From Amycolatopsis rifamycinica (GTDB lineage Bacteria; Actinomycetota; Actinomycetes; Mycobacteriales; Pseudonocardiaceae), in assembly GCF_000695625.1 (NCBI RefSeq), contig NZ_JMQI01000071.1, positions 1 through 64,000 on the forward strand: 64,000 nt of DNA. Reading direction: 5' to 3'. Below, piece by piece: positions 18,256-26,870 of the stretch; positions within the stretch are counted from its first letter, which is position 1; the number at the start of each line of letters is the position of its first letter. Below the pieces are notes generated by a model. The model did no database searches. It saw only the letters and a program-made list of their open reading frames with translations, and was not told the DNA's origin. The position numbers and the translations under genes are program-made.

Positions 18256-19317
18256 ATGCGGATCATGGGGCGCCCTCGCGCGCTGGTCGCGGTCGTTGCC
18301 GGTGCTCTTCTGCTCACCGGGTGTGGCTCGGGCCCCAGCCAGGTCGGTGCGGCCGCCGTCATCGGTGACCGGACCGTCTCCATCGACCAGGTGCAGGAAC
18401 TCATCAACAAAGCCGTCCGCGAGCAGCCGATCGCGCAGAAGCTCGCCGGCGAGCACAAGCTGGACGTGGTCGGCCGGGCCGTCGTCAGCCGGCTCGTCCT
18501 GCACGAGCTGCTCGTCAAGGCCGCCGAGAAGCAGGGCATCAGGCCCAACTACGCGCAGATCGACGCCCAGCTGGCCAAGGACCCCCTGAACGGCCCGGTG
18601 CCCGCCGACGCGAGCAACGAGGCCCAGGCGATGACCCAGGTCGTCGCCCGCGTGCGCGACCACCGCGAGGAACTGACCGACACCTACCTCGCCCAGGCGC
18701 TGGCCGACAAGGTCGTGCCGAACGCGTCGGTCACCTTCGACTACACCTCCGTCGGCCTGGTGCCGGACCCCACGACCGGCGCCCAGGTCGAGGGCGCCGA
18801 CGCGAAGAAGGCCGCCTTCGACCTCGCCCGGCAGTTCGCGGCCGACCCGGCCGCCTCGGCCAAGCGGCTGCAGGCCGACGGCCAGTACCTGACGTCGCTG
18901 CGGCAGCGGGCCGCCCAGATGGGGCAGAGCCCCGAGTCGGTCCCGGCGTTCGCCGGCGTGGGCGAGGTGCTGCCGGCCGCCCAGGTGGGCTCGCTGGCCG
19001 CCGGGCCGCTCTTCGGTTCGCCGGTCGGCTCGGCCGTGGTCTTCCCGTTCCCGAACACCCCGCGCGCCTGGTTCGTCGGGATGATCCGGCAGCGTTCGGA
19101 CCAGCCCGTCGCCACCGAGCAGGCGCCGGAGCTCGACGCCGCCACGAAGACGGCGATCGGCATGCGGCAGACGCAGCCGCTGTTCGACGAACTCGGCGTG
19201 CGCGTCAACAAGCGGTACGGCGTGTGGGATGTCGTCACCATGAACCTCGCGCCGGACGAGGACGCCACTCAGGGCCTCGTGCTGTCCCCGGGTGGGTCCG
19301 GTCGTACCCAGCAGTGA
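18256..19317 (+). CDS. SurA-N-domain lipoprotein (possible extracytoplasmic chaperone/PPIase)
   Basis: A lipoprotein of about 353 residues starting at ATG 18256, or GTG 18253. The signal peptide MRIMGRPRALVAVVAGALLL is followed by the lipobox TGC. The N-terminal ~150 residues resemble the SurA/peptidyl-prolyl isomerase N-domain, with VIGDRTVSIDQVQELI and VVSRLVLHELLVKAAEKQGI. The catalytic parvulin domain is weak, so a chaperone role at the membrane surface is more likely. The stop overlaps the mazG start (GTGA), giving a coupled pair. Confidence 0.82.
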   Translation: MRIMGRPRALVAVVAGALLLTGCGSGPSQVGAAAVIGDRTVSIDQVQELINKAVREQPIAQKLAGEHKLDVVGRAVVSRLVLHELLVKAAEKQGIRPNYAQIDAQLAKDPLNGPVPADASNEAQAMTQVVARVRDHREELTDTYLAQALADKVVPNASVTFDYTSVGLVPDPTTGAQVEGADAKKAAFDLARQFAADPAASAKRLQADGQYLTSLRQRAAQMGQSPESVPAFAGVGEVLPAAQVGSLAAGPLFGSPVGSAVVFPFPNTPRAWFVGMIRQRSDQPVATEQAPELDAATKTAIGMRQTQPLFDELGVRVNKRYGVWDVVTMNLAPDEDATQGLVLSPGGSGRTQQ

Positions 19318-20246
19318 GCGCGGGTGTCGTCGTAGTCGTCCGCGGGACGACGCTGCCCGGTGCGGCGCTCAAGATCCTGCGTGACTCACCCGCCGTCTAC
19401 GCCGCCACGGACGTCGACCCGGCCGCGTTCGGCGTCCCGGCCGTCACCGAGGCGCCCTCGCTGAAGGACGTCGTGCTGCTCGCCGGGTCCCGGGACGAGC
19501 CCGCGGCGGCGCTGCTCATCGCGACCGGCGCGGAGGTCATCGAGACGCCGGTGCCGCCGCTGGTCGAGGCCGCCGACGTGATGGACCGGCTCCGCTCGCC
19601 GGGCGGCTGCCCGTGGGACGCGGCGCAGACGCACGATTCGCTGCGGCAGTACCTGGTCGAGGAGACCTACGAGCTGCTCGACGCCATCGAAGAAGGCGAT
19701 CGCGAGGCGCTGCGCGAAGAACTCGGCGACGTCCTGCTGCAGGTGCTCTTCCACGCGCGGGTCGCGGCCGAGGACCCGGCCGATCCGTTCGGCATCGACG
19801 ACGTCGCCGCGGGCCTGGTCGCGAAGCTCGTCGGTCGGCACCCGCACGTCTTCGCCGGCGGCGACCAGGTGCACACCGTCGAGCACCAGAACGTCAAGTG
19901 GGAAGAGCTGAAGCAGCGCGAGAAGCAACGTCGGTCCATTGTGGACGGCGTGGCGCTCGGCCAGCCCGCCGTCGCGCTGGCGGGCAAGCTCGGGCAGCGC
20001 TCCGGGCGCGCGGGCATCCCGCTCGACCTCTTCCCCGAAGGGACCAGTGCGTCCGCCCAGCTGTTCCGCATCGCGGCCACCGCGCGCCGGGCGGGTGTCG
20101 ACGCCGAAGGCGAGCTGAGGGCGTTGGCGAAGCAGTTCGCGAAGGACATCCAGGCCGCCGAGCAGGCCGCCCGCGACGCCGGGCTGGAGCCGACGACCCT
20201 GGAGGCCGACGGCTGGCGGAAGTTCTGGCCCACTCGTCCGGTGTGA
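19314..20246 (+). CDS. mazG: MazG-family nucleoside triphosphate pyrophosphohydrolase
   Basis: The ~310-residue MazG hydrolyses (d)NTPs, including damaged ones, to monophosphates. The conserved MazG core RSPGGCPWDAAQTHDSLRQY is followed by EETYELLDAIEEGD and EELGDVLLQVLFHARVA, with the acidic metal-binding residues intact. The GTG start overlaps the upstream lipoprotein stop. The N-terminal ~90 residues are the extension seen in actinobacterial MazG proteins. Its proximity to mfd and eno matches mycobacterial gene order. Confidence 0.95.
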   Translation: MSAGVVVVVRGTTLPGAALKILRDSPAVYAATDVDPAAFGVPAVTEAPSLKDVVLLAGSRDEPAAALLIATGAEVIETPVPPLVEAADVMDRLRSPGGCPWDAAQTHDSLRQYLVEETYELLDAIEEGDREALREELGDVLLQVLFHARVAAEDPADPFGIDDVAAGLVAKLVGRHPHVFAGGDQVHTVEHQNVKWEELKQREKQRRSIVDGVALGQPAVALAGKLGQRSGRAGIPLDLFPEGTSASAQLFRIAATARRAGVDAEGELRALAKQFAKDIQAAEQAARDAGLEPTTLEADGWRKFWPTRPV

Positions 20247-20300
20247 CGCAGCACACATTCGGGTGAGAACCGTTCCGGACGATCCGGCGTCTTGCCTGGT

Positions 20301-20858
20301 GTGAGACAGAAGCCACTGGAGGACGCCGACGAGGAGCACCTCGTCCGGCGCACGGCCAAGGGCGATCGCGCGGCGTTCGAGGAGCTCTACCGCCGCACGG
20401 CGCCCTGGCTCGCCGTGCGCCTGCGCCGCCGGTGCGCGGACGAGCAGATCGTCGCGGAGGTCATGCAGGAGACGTTCCTGGCCGTCTGGCGGGCGGCCGG
20501 GTCGTTCGCCGGCGCCGCCACCGGCGGGAGCGCGGTCGGCTGGATGTGGACGATCGCCGCGCGCCGGCTGGTCGACGCGTTCCGGCGCCGGGCGCACCAC
20601 GCCCAGCCGCCGCCGGAGGTGGCGCTCGACGTCGCCCCGGTGGTGGCGGCCGAAGACGAGGCGCTGGCGGCGACGATCGGTGACGAGGTCGGCGTCGCGC
20701 TGCGCGACCTCGCGCCGGAGCTGCGGGCGGTGCTGCAGGCGATGGTGCTGGACGGGCTGACCGTCCGGGAGACCGCGGTCCTGCTGGGGTTGCCGGAGGG
20801 AACGGTCAAGACCCGCGCGCGGCGGGCGCGGATCGCGTTGCGGGAGGCACTGTCATGA
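20301..20858 (+). CDS. ECF-type RNA polymerase sigma factor
   Basis: The ~185-residue group 4 sigma factor contains sigma region 2 (FEELYRRTAPWLAVRL, EVMQETFLAVWRA) and region 4 (MVLDGLTVRETAVLLGLPEG, TVKTRARRARIALREAL). GTG 20301 is preferred over TTG 20292. It overlaps by ATGA with a zf-HC2 membrane protein, the usual position of the cognate anti-sigma factor, and then runs into an ABC transporter. The operon is probably autoregulated by this sigma factor. Confidence 0.92.
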   Translation: MRQKPLEDADEEHLVRRTAKGDRAAFEELYRRTAPWLAVRLRRRCADEQIVAEVMQETFLAVWRAAGSFAGAATGGSAVGWMWTIAARRLVDAFRRRAHHAQPPPEVALDVAPVVAAEDEALAATIGDEVGVALRDLAPELRAVLQAMVLDGLTVRETAVLLGLPEGTVKTRARRARIALREALS

Positions 20859-21688
20859 ACCATGCGCCGGAGCGGCTCATCGCCGCGTACGTGGCGGGCG
20901 AGGACCTCCCGGGTGACCAGCTGTGGGGCCTGGAAGCCCACCTCGAGTCGTGCCCGCTGTGCCGGGCGCGGCTCGCGGAGGTGGCGCCGGTCCAGCCGGT
21001 GGTGGACCTGGTCTGGAACCGGCTTTCGGCCGAGGTCCTGCTGCCGGCGGGCCCGTTCCACGAGTCCCCACCCCGGACGGCCCGGGCCCGGCCCAGGCCG
21101 GCGCGGCGACGGCGGCGGTGGCTCGACACCTGGGTCACCCCGGCGATGACGCCGTGGCTCGGGATGATCGTGCTGGTCACCCTGCTCGCGGTGGTGCTGG
21201 ACCACGTCGGGCGGTCGGTGCTGGACGTGACGGCGGTGCAGCTGTTCGCGCCGGTGCTGCCGGTGCTCGGCGTGGCCGCGTCGTGGGCACGGGGGCTGGA
21301 TCCGGCGTACGAAGTCGTCGTCGCGACGCCGCGGGCCGGGCTGTACCTGGTCGCGCGGCGGACGCTGGCCGTGCTCGTCGTCGTCCTGCCGGTGCTCGGC
21401 GTCGCGGGGTGGCTGACCGGCACGGCGCCGGCGCTCTGGCTGCTGCCGAGCTTGGCCTTCACGACGGGGACGCTCGCGCTGGGCGGGCTGATCGGCGTCA
21501 CCCGGGCGGCGTACGCGCTGGTCGCGGTGTGGGTCGCGGCACTGGTGCTGCCGACCGTCGCGGTCCAGCGGCCGACGTTCGCCTTCAGCACCGGCGCCTG
21601 GCCGGTGTGGGCGGGGATCTTCGCGCTGACGACGGTGGTCGTCGCCCTGCACAAGGGCGCGTTCACCCGGCTCGGCGCACGCAACTAG
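20855..21688 (+). CDS. zf-HC2 (anti-sigma-like) polytopic membrane protein
   Basis: A 277-residue protein. The N-terminal zinc-finger motif HLESCPLC (residues ~29-36) is of the ZAS/zf-HC2 kind that binds ECF sigma factors. From residue ~85 to the end there are about six hydrophobic helices, unlike the single helix of ordinary anti-sigma factors. It therefore looks like a fusion of anti-sigma domain and transporter-like membrane domain. It overlaps the sigma gene by 4 bp and is followed within 12 bp by the ABC ATPase gene. It may couple transporter state to sigma release. Confidence 0.85.
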   Translation: MNHAPERLIAAYVAGEDLPGDQLWGLEAHLESCPLCRARLAEVAPVQPVVDLVWNRLSAEVLLPAGPFHESPPRTARARPRPARRRRRWLDTWVTPAMTPWLGMIVLVTLLAVVLDHVGRSVLDVTAVQLFAPVLPVLGVAASWARGLDPAYEVVVATPRAGLYLVARRTLAVLVVVLPVLGVAGWLTGTAPALWLLPSLAFTTGTLALGGLIGVTRAAYALVAVWVAALVLPTVAVQRPTFAFSTGAWPVWAGIFALTTVVVALHKGAFTRLGARN

Positions 21689-21699
21689 GGAGGAAGAAC

Positions 21700-22503
21700 A
21701 TGCGTGCGGTGGAAGCGGCCGAGGTCGCGCCGGCGGCTTATGCCTGGGAGATCCGGGCCGAGGGGCTGAAGGTGCGGGCGGGACGCCGGAAAATGGCCGT
21801 GGACGGGCTGGACCTGTCGCTCGGCAAGGGGGTGCACGGCCTGCTCGGGCCGAACGGCGCGGGCAAGACGACGCTGATCCGGGCACTGGCGACGGTGCTC
21901 CGGCCTGCGGAGGGCGAGCTGTCGCTGCTCGGTGTGCCCGCCGGGGGACACGCCGGGCTGCGCGCACTGCGCCGGCGGATCGGCTACCTGCCGCAGAACT
22001 TCGGGTTCTACAAGCGGTTCACCGTCCGGGAGTTCGTCGAGTACATCGCCTGGCTCAAGGAGATGTCCAAAAAGGACATCTCCGGCGCCGTGCAGCGCGC
22101 CGTCGAGCGGGTGGGGCTCGCCGACCGGGCGGACGACCGGATGAAAACGCTGTCGGGCGGCATGGTGCGGCGAGTCGGGATCGCGCAGGCGATCGTCAAC
22201 GACCCGGACATCCTGCTGCTCGACGAGCCGACCGCCGGGCTCGATCCGGCGCAGCGCGTCCGGTTCCGCGAGCTGGTGCAGGACCTCGGGCGGGACTCGT
22301 GCGTGCTGATCTCGACGCACCTGGTCGAGGACGTGGGCACGGCGTGCTCCGACGTCATCCTGTTCGCCGAGGGCAAGCTGGTGTTCCAGGGCACCCCGCA
22401 CGAGCTGGCGGCCGCGGGCACCCCGGAGCACACCGGCGACAGCCCGATCGAGCGCGGCTACTCGGCGCTGCTGAACCACGAGCCGGGCAAGGGGGCGTGG
22501 TGA
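21700..22503 (+). CDS. ABC transporter ATP-binding protein
   Basis: A 267-residue ATPase with Walker A GPNGAGKTT near residue 49, Q-loop YLPQNFGF near 94, signature LSGGMVRR near 150, Walker B ILLLDEPTAGLD near 170 and the H-loop in ISTHLVED. The type is that of drug/lipid exporters of the DrrA/YhaQ kind. The start has AGGGAGGAAG immediately upstream (21687-21696). The next gene begins inside its stop codon, so ATPase and permease are coupled. Confidence 0.94.
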   Translation: MRAVEAAEVAPAAYAWEIRAEGLKVRAGRRKMAVDGLDLSLGKGVHGLLGPNGAGKTTLIRALATVLRPAEGELSLLGVPAGGHAGLRALRRRIGYLPQNFGFYKRFTVREFVEYIAWLKEMSKKDISGAVQRAVERVGLADRADDRMKTLSGGMVRRVGIAQAIVNDPDILLLDEPTAGLDPAQRVRFRELVQDLGRDSCVLISTHLVEDVGTACSDVILFAEGKLVFQGTPHELAAAGTPEHTGDSPIERGYSALLNHEPGKGAW

Positions 22504-23858
22504 TCTTCCGCATCGAACTCCGGCGCTCGATCGCGCCCTGGGCCGGGCTGGCGCTGCTCCTGGTCGCGCTCGGCTTCCTGTTCCTGCTGTCCGGGCCGTG
22601 GTGGAAGGTGCCCGCGCCGTGGACCGGGCACACGACGACCACCGCGCTGTGGCTGCGGTTCCTGCTGGTGTTCCTGTGGCCGATCGCGGTCGGCGCCGGG
22701 GCGATCCAGGGCATGCGGGACAGCCGCTCCGGCATGGCCGAGCTGCTGGCCACGACGTCCCGGCCGGGACGGCACCGCGCGCTGCGGCTGGCCGGCGCGG
22801 TGGGCGCGCTGAGCGCGCTCGGGTTCCTGCTGGTCTTCGCCGTCGGGCTGGGCGAGGTGCTCGGGCACGGCGGGTTCGTCTCCGCGAGCTTCCTGCCGGT
22901 CGTCGGAGTCGGCCTGCTCGCCGTCGTGGCGGGGAGCTGGGTCGGCCTGGCGGTCGGCAGGCTGCTGCCGCACCCGCTGACCGCGCCCGCGCTCGCCGTG
23001 CTGACCCTGGTGGCCTCGGTGCTGGCCTGGACGTCGGTCGACGCGCAGGTGCTGTCGATGTCCTACACCCGGTTCGCGTTGCTGGCGCCGGCCCTCGGCC
23101 AGCCGCGGGGCGCGCTCGTGACGACGTCGGGTTCGATGGACCTCGGGCAGACGGTGTGGTTCGCAGGCCTCGCCGCGACGGGCTTCCTGCTGCTGGCGGC
23201 GGAGTCCGCGCGAGCCAGGGTGCTCGGCCTGCTGCCGGTGCTGGCCGGAGCGGCGATCGCCCTGCCGGTCTTCCCGGCGTCCACCGACGGTCTGCTGACG
23301 CCGGACGCCGTCGCCGCCCAGAAGCGCTGCGACGGCCCGATCTGCGTCAGCCGGGCGCACGAGGACATGCTGGCCGCACTGGCCGGGCCGGGCCGGGAAG
23401 CACTGGCGCTGCTGGCGAAGCTGCCCGGCGCGCCCACCCGGATCGAGGAGCAGACCGGGCCGTACTCCTACACCTCCCCGCCCGCCCGCGATCCCGGGGT
23501 CGTCTACCTGGACTTCCAGCTCAACGACGACCTGCTCACGGCGGACGCGGCGGCCCTGCGGACCGCGGTGGTGTCCGGCGCCGGGCTGCCCGGGTGCGTG
23601 CCGCCGAGCTACGGCGAGGTGTCCGACATGAGCGCTCGCATGATCGCGGCGGCGTACTTCACCGGCGAGCTGCGGGCGCTGCCCGAGTACGCCGGGAACT
23701 GGTTCCGCCGGAACTCCCCCTTGGTGGAGCCGGCGTGGGCGAAGTTCCGCGCGTTGCCGCCGGACGTCCAGTTCGCCCGGATCGTCGCGCTGCGCCAGGT
23801 GCTGCTGAGCTGCCAGGGCGACCCGCTCGACACGCTGGTGCCGGGAGCCCGGCGATGA
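22500..23858 (+). CDS. ABC-type permease-like membrane protein with extracellular domain
   Basis: The 452-residue protein starts at GTG 22500, overlapping the ATPase stop. Around seven transmembrane helices occupy residues 1-270 (for example WAGLALLLVALGFLFLLSG). A C-terminal soluble domain of about 170 residues has four or more cysteines and is likely outside the cell. The family is not recognised by name, but position and topology indicate the permease subunit of the preceding ATPase. It overlaps the next gene by ATGA. Confidence 0.8.
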   Translation: MIFRIELRRSIAPWAGLALLLVALGFLFLLSGPWWKVPAPWTGHTTTTALWLRFLLVFLWPIAVGAGAIQGMRDSRSGMAELLATTSRPGRHRALRLAGAVGALSALGFLLVFAVGLGEVLGHGGFVSASFLPVVGVGLLAVVAGSWVGLAVGRLLPHPLTAPALAVLTLVASVLAWTSVDAQVLSMSYTRFALLAPALGQPRGALVTTSGSMDLGQTVWFAGLAATGFLLLAAESARARVLGLLPVLAGAAIALPVFPASTDGLLTPDAVAAQKRCDGPICVSRAHEDMLAALAGPGREALALLAKLPGAPTRIEEQTGPYSYTSPPARDPGVVYLDFQLNDDLLTADAAALRTAVVSGAGLPGCVPPSYGEVSDMSARMIAAAYFTGELRALPEYAGNWFRRNSPLVEPAWAKFRALPPDVQFARIVALRQVLLSCQGDPLDTLVPGARR

Positions 23859-24418
23859 GGTGGGCAACGCTCTACGCCCGCTCGCGGCAGCTGCCGGCGG
23901 CGTCGGCGGCGCTGCTGTCGGTGACGCTCGGGCTGTGGTTCCTCGGGCGCGATTCGTGGGGCGTGCTCCTGGTCGTGCTGACGCTGACCGCGGCGATCGC
24001 GGTGGCGGCGATCGGGCTGAGCGGCCAAGACCCCGACCTCGACCGGGCGGCGGCCCTGCCGTGGCCGGCGCGGCGGCTCGGGCACCTGGCGCTGATCGGC
24101 GTCGTGGCCGGGGCGCTGGTGCTGGCGGTGCAGGAGCTGGGCCCGTCGGCGGTGCCGGTGTCGATCATCGTGCGCGACGCCGCCGGCCTGGCGGGCTTAG
24201 CCGGCCTGGCGGCCACGATCGCGGGCGGCCAATTCGGCTGGACGCTCCCGCTGGCCTGGTGCGCGATCAGCCCGTTCGTCCCGCACGACGGTTCCACGGC
24301 CGGCCAGGTGACGGCTTGGCTCCTGCAGCCACCGCAGACGCCCGTGGCGACCTGGACGGCGGTGACCTTGGCGGTCACGGGAGCCGCGGCGTACACCGCC
24401 TGGGGTGGCCGCCGCTAG
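23855..24418 (+). CDS. Small integral membrane protein of the ABC operon
   Basis: A 187-residue hydrophobic protein with about six predicted helices, starting at ATG 23855 inside the permease stop. It is probably the second membrane subunit of the exporter. It contains a rare in-frame TTA leucine codon at 24197-24199, which would need a UAA-reading tRNA. It is the last gene of the sigma/zf-HC2/ABC operon, and a strong stem-loop lies about 200 bp downstream. No family name is assigned. Confidence 0.75.
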   Translation: MRWATLYARSRQLPAASAALLSVTLGLWFLGRDSWGVLLVVLTLTAAIAVAAIGLSGQDPDLDRAAALPWPARRLGHLALIGVVAGALVLAVQELGPSAVPVSIIVRDAAGLAGLAGLAATIAGGQFGWTLPLAWCAISPFVPHDGSTAGQVTAWLLQPPQTPVATWTAVTLAVTGAAAYTAWGGRR

Positions 24419-24619
24419 GTCCGGCCGGCGAACTCCGGCAAAAAGTCTCCTTCGGCACCCGGCACAGCGAAAATCCACCGGGACGGCGGATCCGGGCCGG
24501 CACTTCCACGACCCGAAACTCGCCGCCGACGCCTTCGCTCCCGGAACTCCCGCGGATCACCGCTCCCACCTTGCTCATCGACGACGACTTCTCCAGCGAG
24601 TTCAGGCCTGACCCCAGTT

Positions 24620-24654
24620 GTGGCCTTCGGTGCGTTGAGCGCGCCGAAGGCCAC
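24620..24654. terminator. Bidirectional stem-loop terminator
   Basis: A 15-bp stem with one G-T pair (24620-24634 with 24640-24654) closes a 5-base loop, TTGAG. It lies between the convergent ABC operon and the PPOX gene and could serve both. The remainder of the 24419-24686 gap shows no gene. Confidence 0.8.
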
Positions 24655-24686
24655 ATCGGGCGGTGGGTGCGCCGCCCGCCTGACGA

Positions 24687-25097
24687 TCACACGTTGCGGA
24701 TGTTCGTCTCCAGCTCCAGCGGCTCCCGGTCCCAGTCCTCGACGCCGAACGCCAGGATCCGCTCCGGGTGGATGCGGATCACCGCGTCGTCGAAGTGGTT
24801 GTCCGGGAGGCCGACCCCCACCAGGGCCTCCGCGCGACCCCGGATCTCCAGGCACCGCACCCGCCACGGGTTCGTCGACGGCAGGTCGTCGACGACGAAC
24901 GCCACGCGATCGTGCGTCGCGATGTTGCGGAACTTCTTGCTGTTGCGCAGGTTGTGCCCGGTGACGTCGATGGTCTTCTCGTCCGGGTTGTAGCGGAAGC
25001 CGACCGGGTTGGCCTGGAGGGTCCCGTCCGGTTGCTGGGTCGCCAGCCGGCCCAGGGGCTGGGCGGCGAGGTAGGCGAGTTCTGCTTCGGTGAACAT
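24687..25097 (-). CDS. PPOX-class F420/FMN-binding oxidoreductase
   Basis: A 136-residue split-barrel protein. Residues LGRLATQQPDGTLQANPVGF, VTGHNLRNSKKFRNI and RVAFVVDDLPSTNPWRVRCLEIRG are diagnostic of the pyridoxamine-phosphate-oxidase-like F420-binding proteins of actinobacteria. The frame extends to TTG 25118. I prefer ATG 25097, because a TTGACT element lies 37 bases upstream on the minus strand, as expected for a leaderless transcript. A dyad at 25112-25131 overlaps that element. The substrate is unknown. Confidence 0.85.
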   Translation of the reverse strand: MFTEAELAYLAAQPLGRLATQQPDGTLQANPVGFRYNPDEKTIDVTGHNLRNSKKFRNIATHDRVAFVVDDLPSTNPWRVRCLEIRGRAEALVGVGLPDNHFDDAVIRIHPERILAFGVEDWDREPLELETNIRNV

Positions 25098-25111
25098 GCC
25101 CGAAGCGTGCA

Positions 25112-25131
25112 ACTTCAAGCTCCCTTGAAGT
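25112..25131. promoter_or_regulatory. MerR-like dyad at the PPOX gene promoter
   Basis: ACTTCAAG and CTTGAAGT form a perfect 8-bp inverted repeat with a 4-base spacer. It overlaps a TTGACT -35-like element reading toward the PPOX gene. The pattern resembles MerR-family operators, but no merR gene is nearby, and the site also overlaps the end of the SGNH gene. Confidence 0.3.
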
Positions 25132-26251
25132 CAAGCACCCGCGCGGCGAACCGGGCGCCGATCCGGCGGTGGGCCGCCGGGCACGGGTGGAGGTCGTCCG
25201 GCAGCGGTAACTCCGCGAAGTCCTCCGGGCCGTACAGGGACAGGCCGTCGAGGTAGCTCAAGTGCGGGTCCGACGCCTGCCGCTGCGAAGCGATCCGGGC
25301 CAGCCCCTCCCGGATGATCTCCAACGTCAGCTTGCCCGGGCCCGGCTCGCCGGTCGCGCGGAACCGGACTTCGCCGCGGGCCAGCGCCGCGTGGTCGAAG
25401 TCGCCCGGGCCCGGCGTCCGCTCGTGGATCGGGCAGTACAGCGGCGAGACGACGACGAGCGGGGTGTCCGGGTGGCCGTCGCGGATCGTGTCGAGGAAGC
25501 CGTGCACCGCGGGCCCGAACGCGCGCAGGCGCATCAGGTCCGCGTTCACCACGTTGATGCCCAGCTTGACGCTGATCAGGTCGGCGGGCGTGTCGCGCAT
25601 CGCCCGCGCGGTGAACGGGTCGAGCAGCGCGTTGCCGCTGAAGCCGAGGTTCACCAGGTCGACGCCGGCCGCGGTGGCGGCGAGCGCGGGCCACGTCGTC
25701 GCGGGGCTCGCCGCGTTCGAGCCGTGGCTGATCGAGCTGCCGTGGTGCAGCCACACCCGCCGGTCGCCCGGCACCGCCTCGACCGGCGCGTCCGTGCGCA
25801 GGGCGATCAGCTCGGTGAGCTCGTTGTGCGGCAACCAGAGCTCGACGTCCTTGCGCTGCCCGCCCAGCCCGGCGAACCGGACGACACCGGGCGCACCCCC
25901 GGTCAGCGAGGACGCCCCGATCGCCATGTCGACGTTCAGCGTGTGGCCGCCGGCCACACTCGCCTGGGCGGTGAGCTGACCGTCGACGAGCAGGTCGTAC
26001 ACGCCGTCGGGGCGCGGCGGGGCGCCGGCGTACACCTGCTTGGTCGGCAGCGTCTCCAGCTCGACGACGTCCGCCGTGGTCCGGAACCGCAGCCGGACGC
26101 CCGCGGGCTGCGCTTCGGCCATGGCGAGCCGGGGGTCGGTGTTCTGCGCCCGCGCGCGGGCCGGGAGCCGGTGGGGCACCAGGCCGCGCCCGGTGCGTTC
26201 GAGTTCGAGGGCGCCGCGGACGAGGTCCGCGGTCAGCGGGGTGGTGATCAT
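25115..26251 (-). CDS. SGNH/GDSL-family hydrolase (esterase-like)
   Basis: The ~378-residue protein starts at ATG 26251 and overlaps the TetR stop by ATGA. The N-terminal ~180 residues form a beta-rich domain. The SGNH hydrolase domain then follows, with catalytic Ser in HHGSSISHGSN, the Gly/Asn blocks in NLGFSGNALLDP and LGINVVNADL, and the C-terminal Asp/His in LPDDLHPCP. No signal peptide is visible. It probably deacylates a carbohydrate or small ester. The upstream TetR gene is its likely regulator. Confidence 0.85.
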   Translation of the reverse strand: MITTPLTADLVRGALELERTGRGLVPHRLPARARAQNTDPRLAMAEAQPAGVRLRFRTTADVVELETLPTKQVYAGAPPRPDGVYDLLVDGQLTAQASVAGGHTLNVDMAIGASSLTGGAPGVVRFAGLGGQRKDVELWLPHNELTELIALRTDAPVEAVPGDRRVWLHHGSSISHGSNAASPATTWPALAATAAGVDLVNLGFSGNALLDPFTARAMRDTPADLISVKLGINVVNADLMRLRAFGPAVHGFLDTIRDGHPDTPLVVVSPLYCPIHERTPGPGDFDHAALARGEVRFRATGEPGPGKLTLEIIREGLARIASQRQASDPHLSYLDGLSLYGPEDFAELPLPDDLHPCPAAHRRIGARFAARVLDFKGA

Positions 26252-26817
26252 GAGGTGGGCCAATCGCGAAGGACGGTGTCGAGCACGGCGAGGATGCGGT
26301 GCCAGGACTGCTGCGAGGGAGGAGCGCTGTGGTCGAACCCGCCCTGGGTCTCGAGGCTGACGAACCCGTGGAAGACGCTGCCCAGCAGCCGCACGGCGTG
26401 CGTCTCGTCCGGCCCCGTCAGGTCGTAGCCGCGCAGGATCGCGCGCATCATCTCCGCGTGCCGGGGGCCGGCGCTCGCGGCGGCGGTCTCCGGATCGAGC
26501 CGCAGCTGCGCCGCCGCATACCGGCCCGGGTGCTCGCGGGCGTAGTCGCGGTAGACGTCGGCGAAAGCCACGAGCGCGTCACGCCCGGCCCGGCCCGCAA
26601 GCGCGGCGGCGGCCCGCTCGGCGAGCTCGTCCAGCGCTAGCAGGGCGATCTTGGTCCGCAGGTCGTGGGCGTTCTTGACGTGCGAATACAGGCTCGCGAC
26701 CTTGACGTCGAACCGCCGCGCGAGCTCCGAGGGCGTCACGTGCTCGAAGCCGACCTCGTCGGCCAGTTCCGCCCCGGCGCGCACCACGCGTTCCGTGGTC
26801 AACCCGGCTCTAACCAT
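26248..26817 (-). CDS. TetR/AcrR-family regulator
   Basis: A 189-residue repressor with HTH residues FEHVTPSELARRFDVKVASLYSHVKNAHDL and a C-terminal TetR_C-type ligand domain containing a GFVSLETQGGFDH segment. ATG 26817 follows AGGGAG with 7-nt spacing, and TACACT upstream resembles a -10 box. It overlaps the SGNH hydrolase gene, suggesting control of that enzyme and autoregulation through a nearby dyad. Confidence 0.9.
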   Translation of the reverse strand: MVRAGLTTERVVRAGAELADEVGFEHVTPSELARRFDVKVASLYSHVKNAHDLRTKIALLALDELAERAAAALAGRAGRDALVAFADVYRDYAREHPGRYAAAQLRLDPETAAASAGPRHAEMMRAILRGYDLTGPDETHAVRLLGSVFHGFVSLETQGGFDHSAPPSQQSWHRILAVLDTVLRDWPTS

Positions 26818-26833
26818 GATCTCACTCCCTTTT

Positions 26834-26870
26834 GCCTAAAGAGAGTGTAGATCATCCTAAATGCTTTAGG
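26834..26870. promoter_or_regulatory. CCTAAA/TTTAGG repeats upstream of the TetR gene
   Basis: The motif CCTAAA occurs twice and is followed by TTTAGG, giving a perfect CCTAAATGCTTTAGG dyad at 26856-26870. A TACACT -10-like element lies between the copies on the minus strand. This is a plausible autoregulatory operator; it also overlaps the efeB stop codon. Confidence 0.35.
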
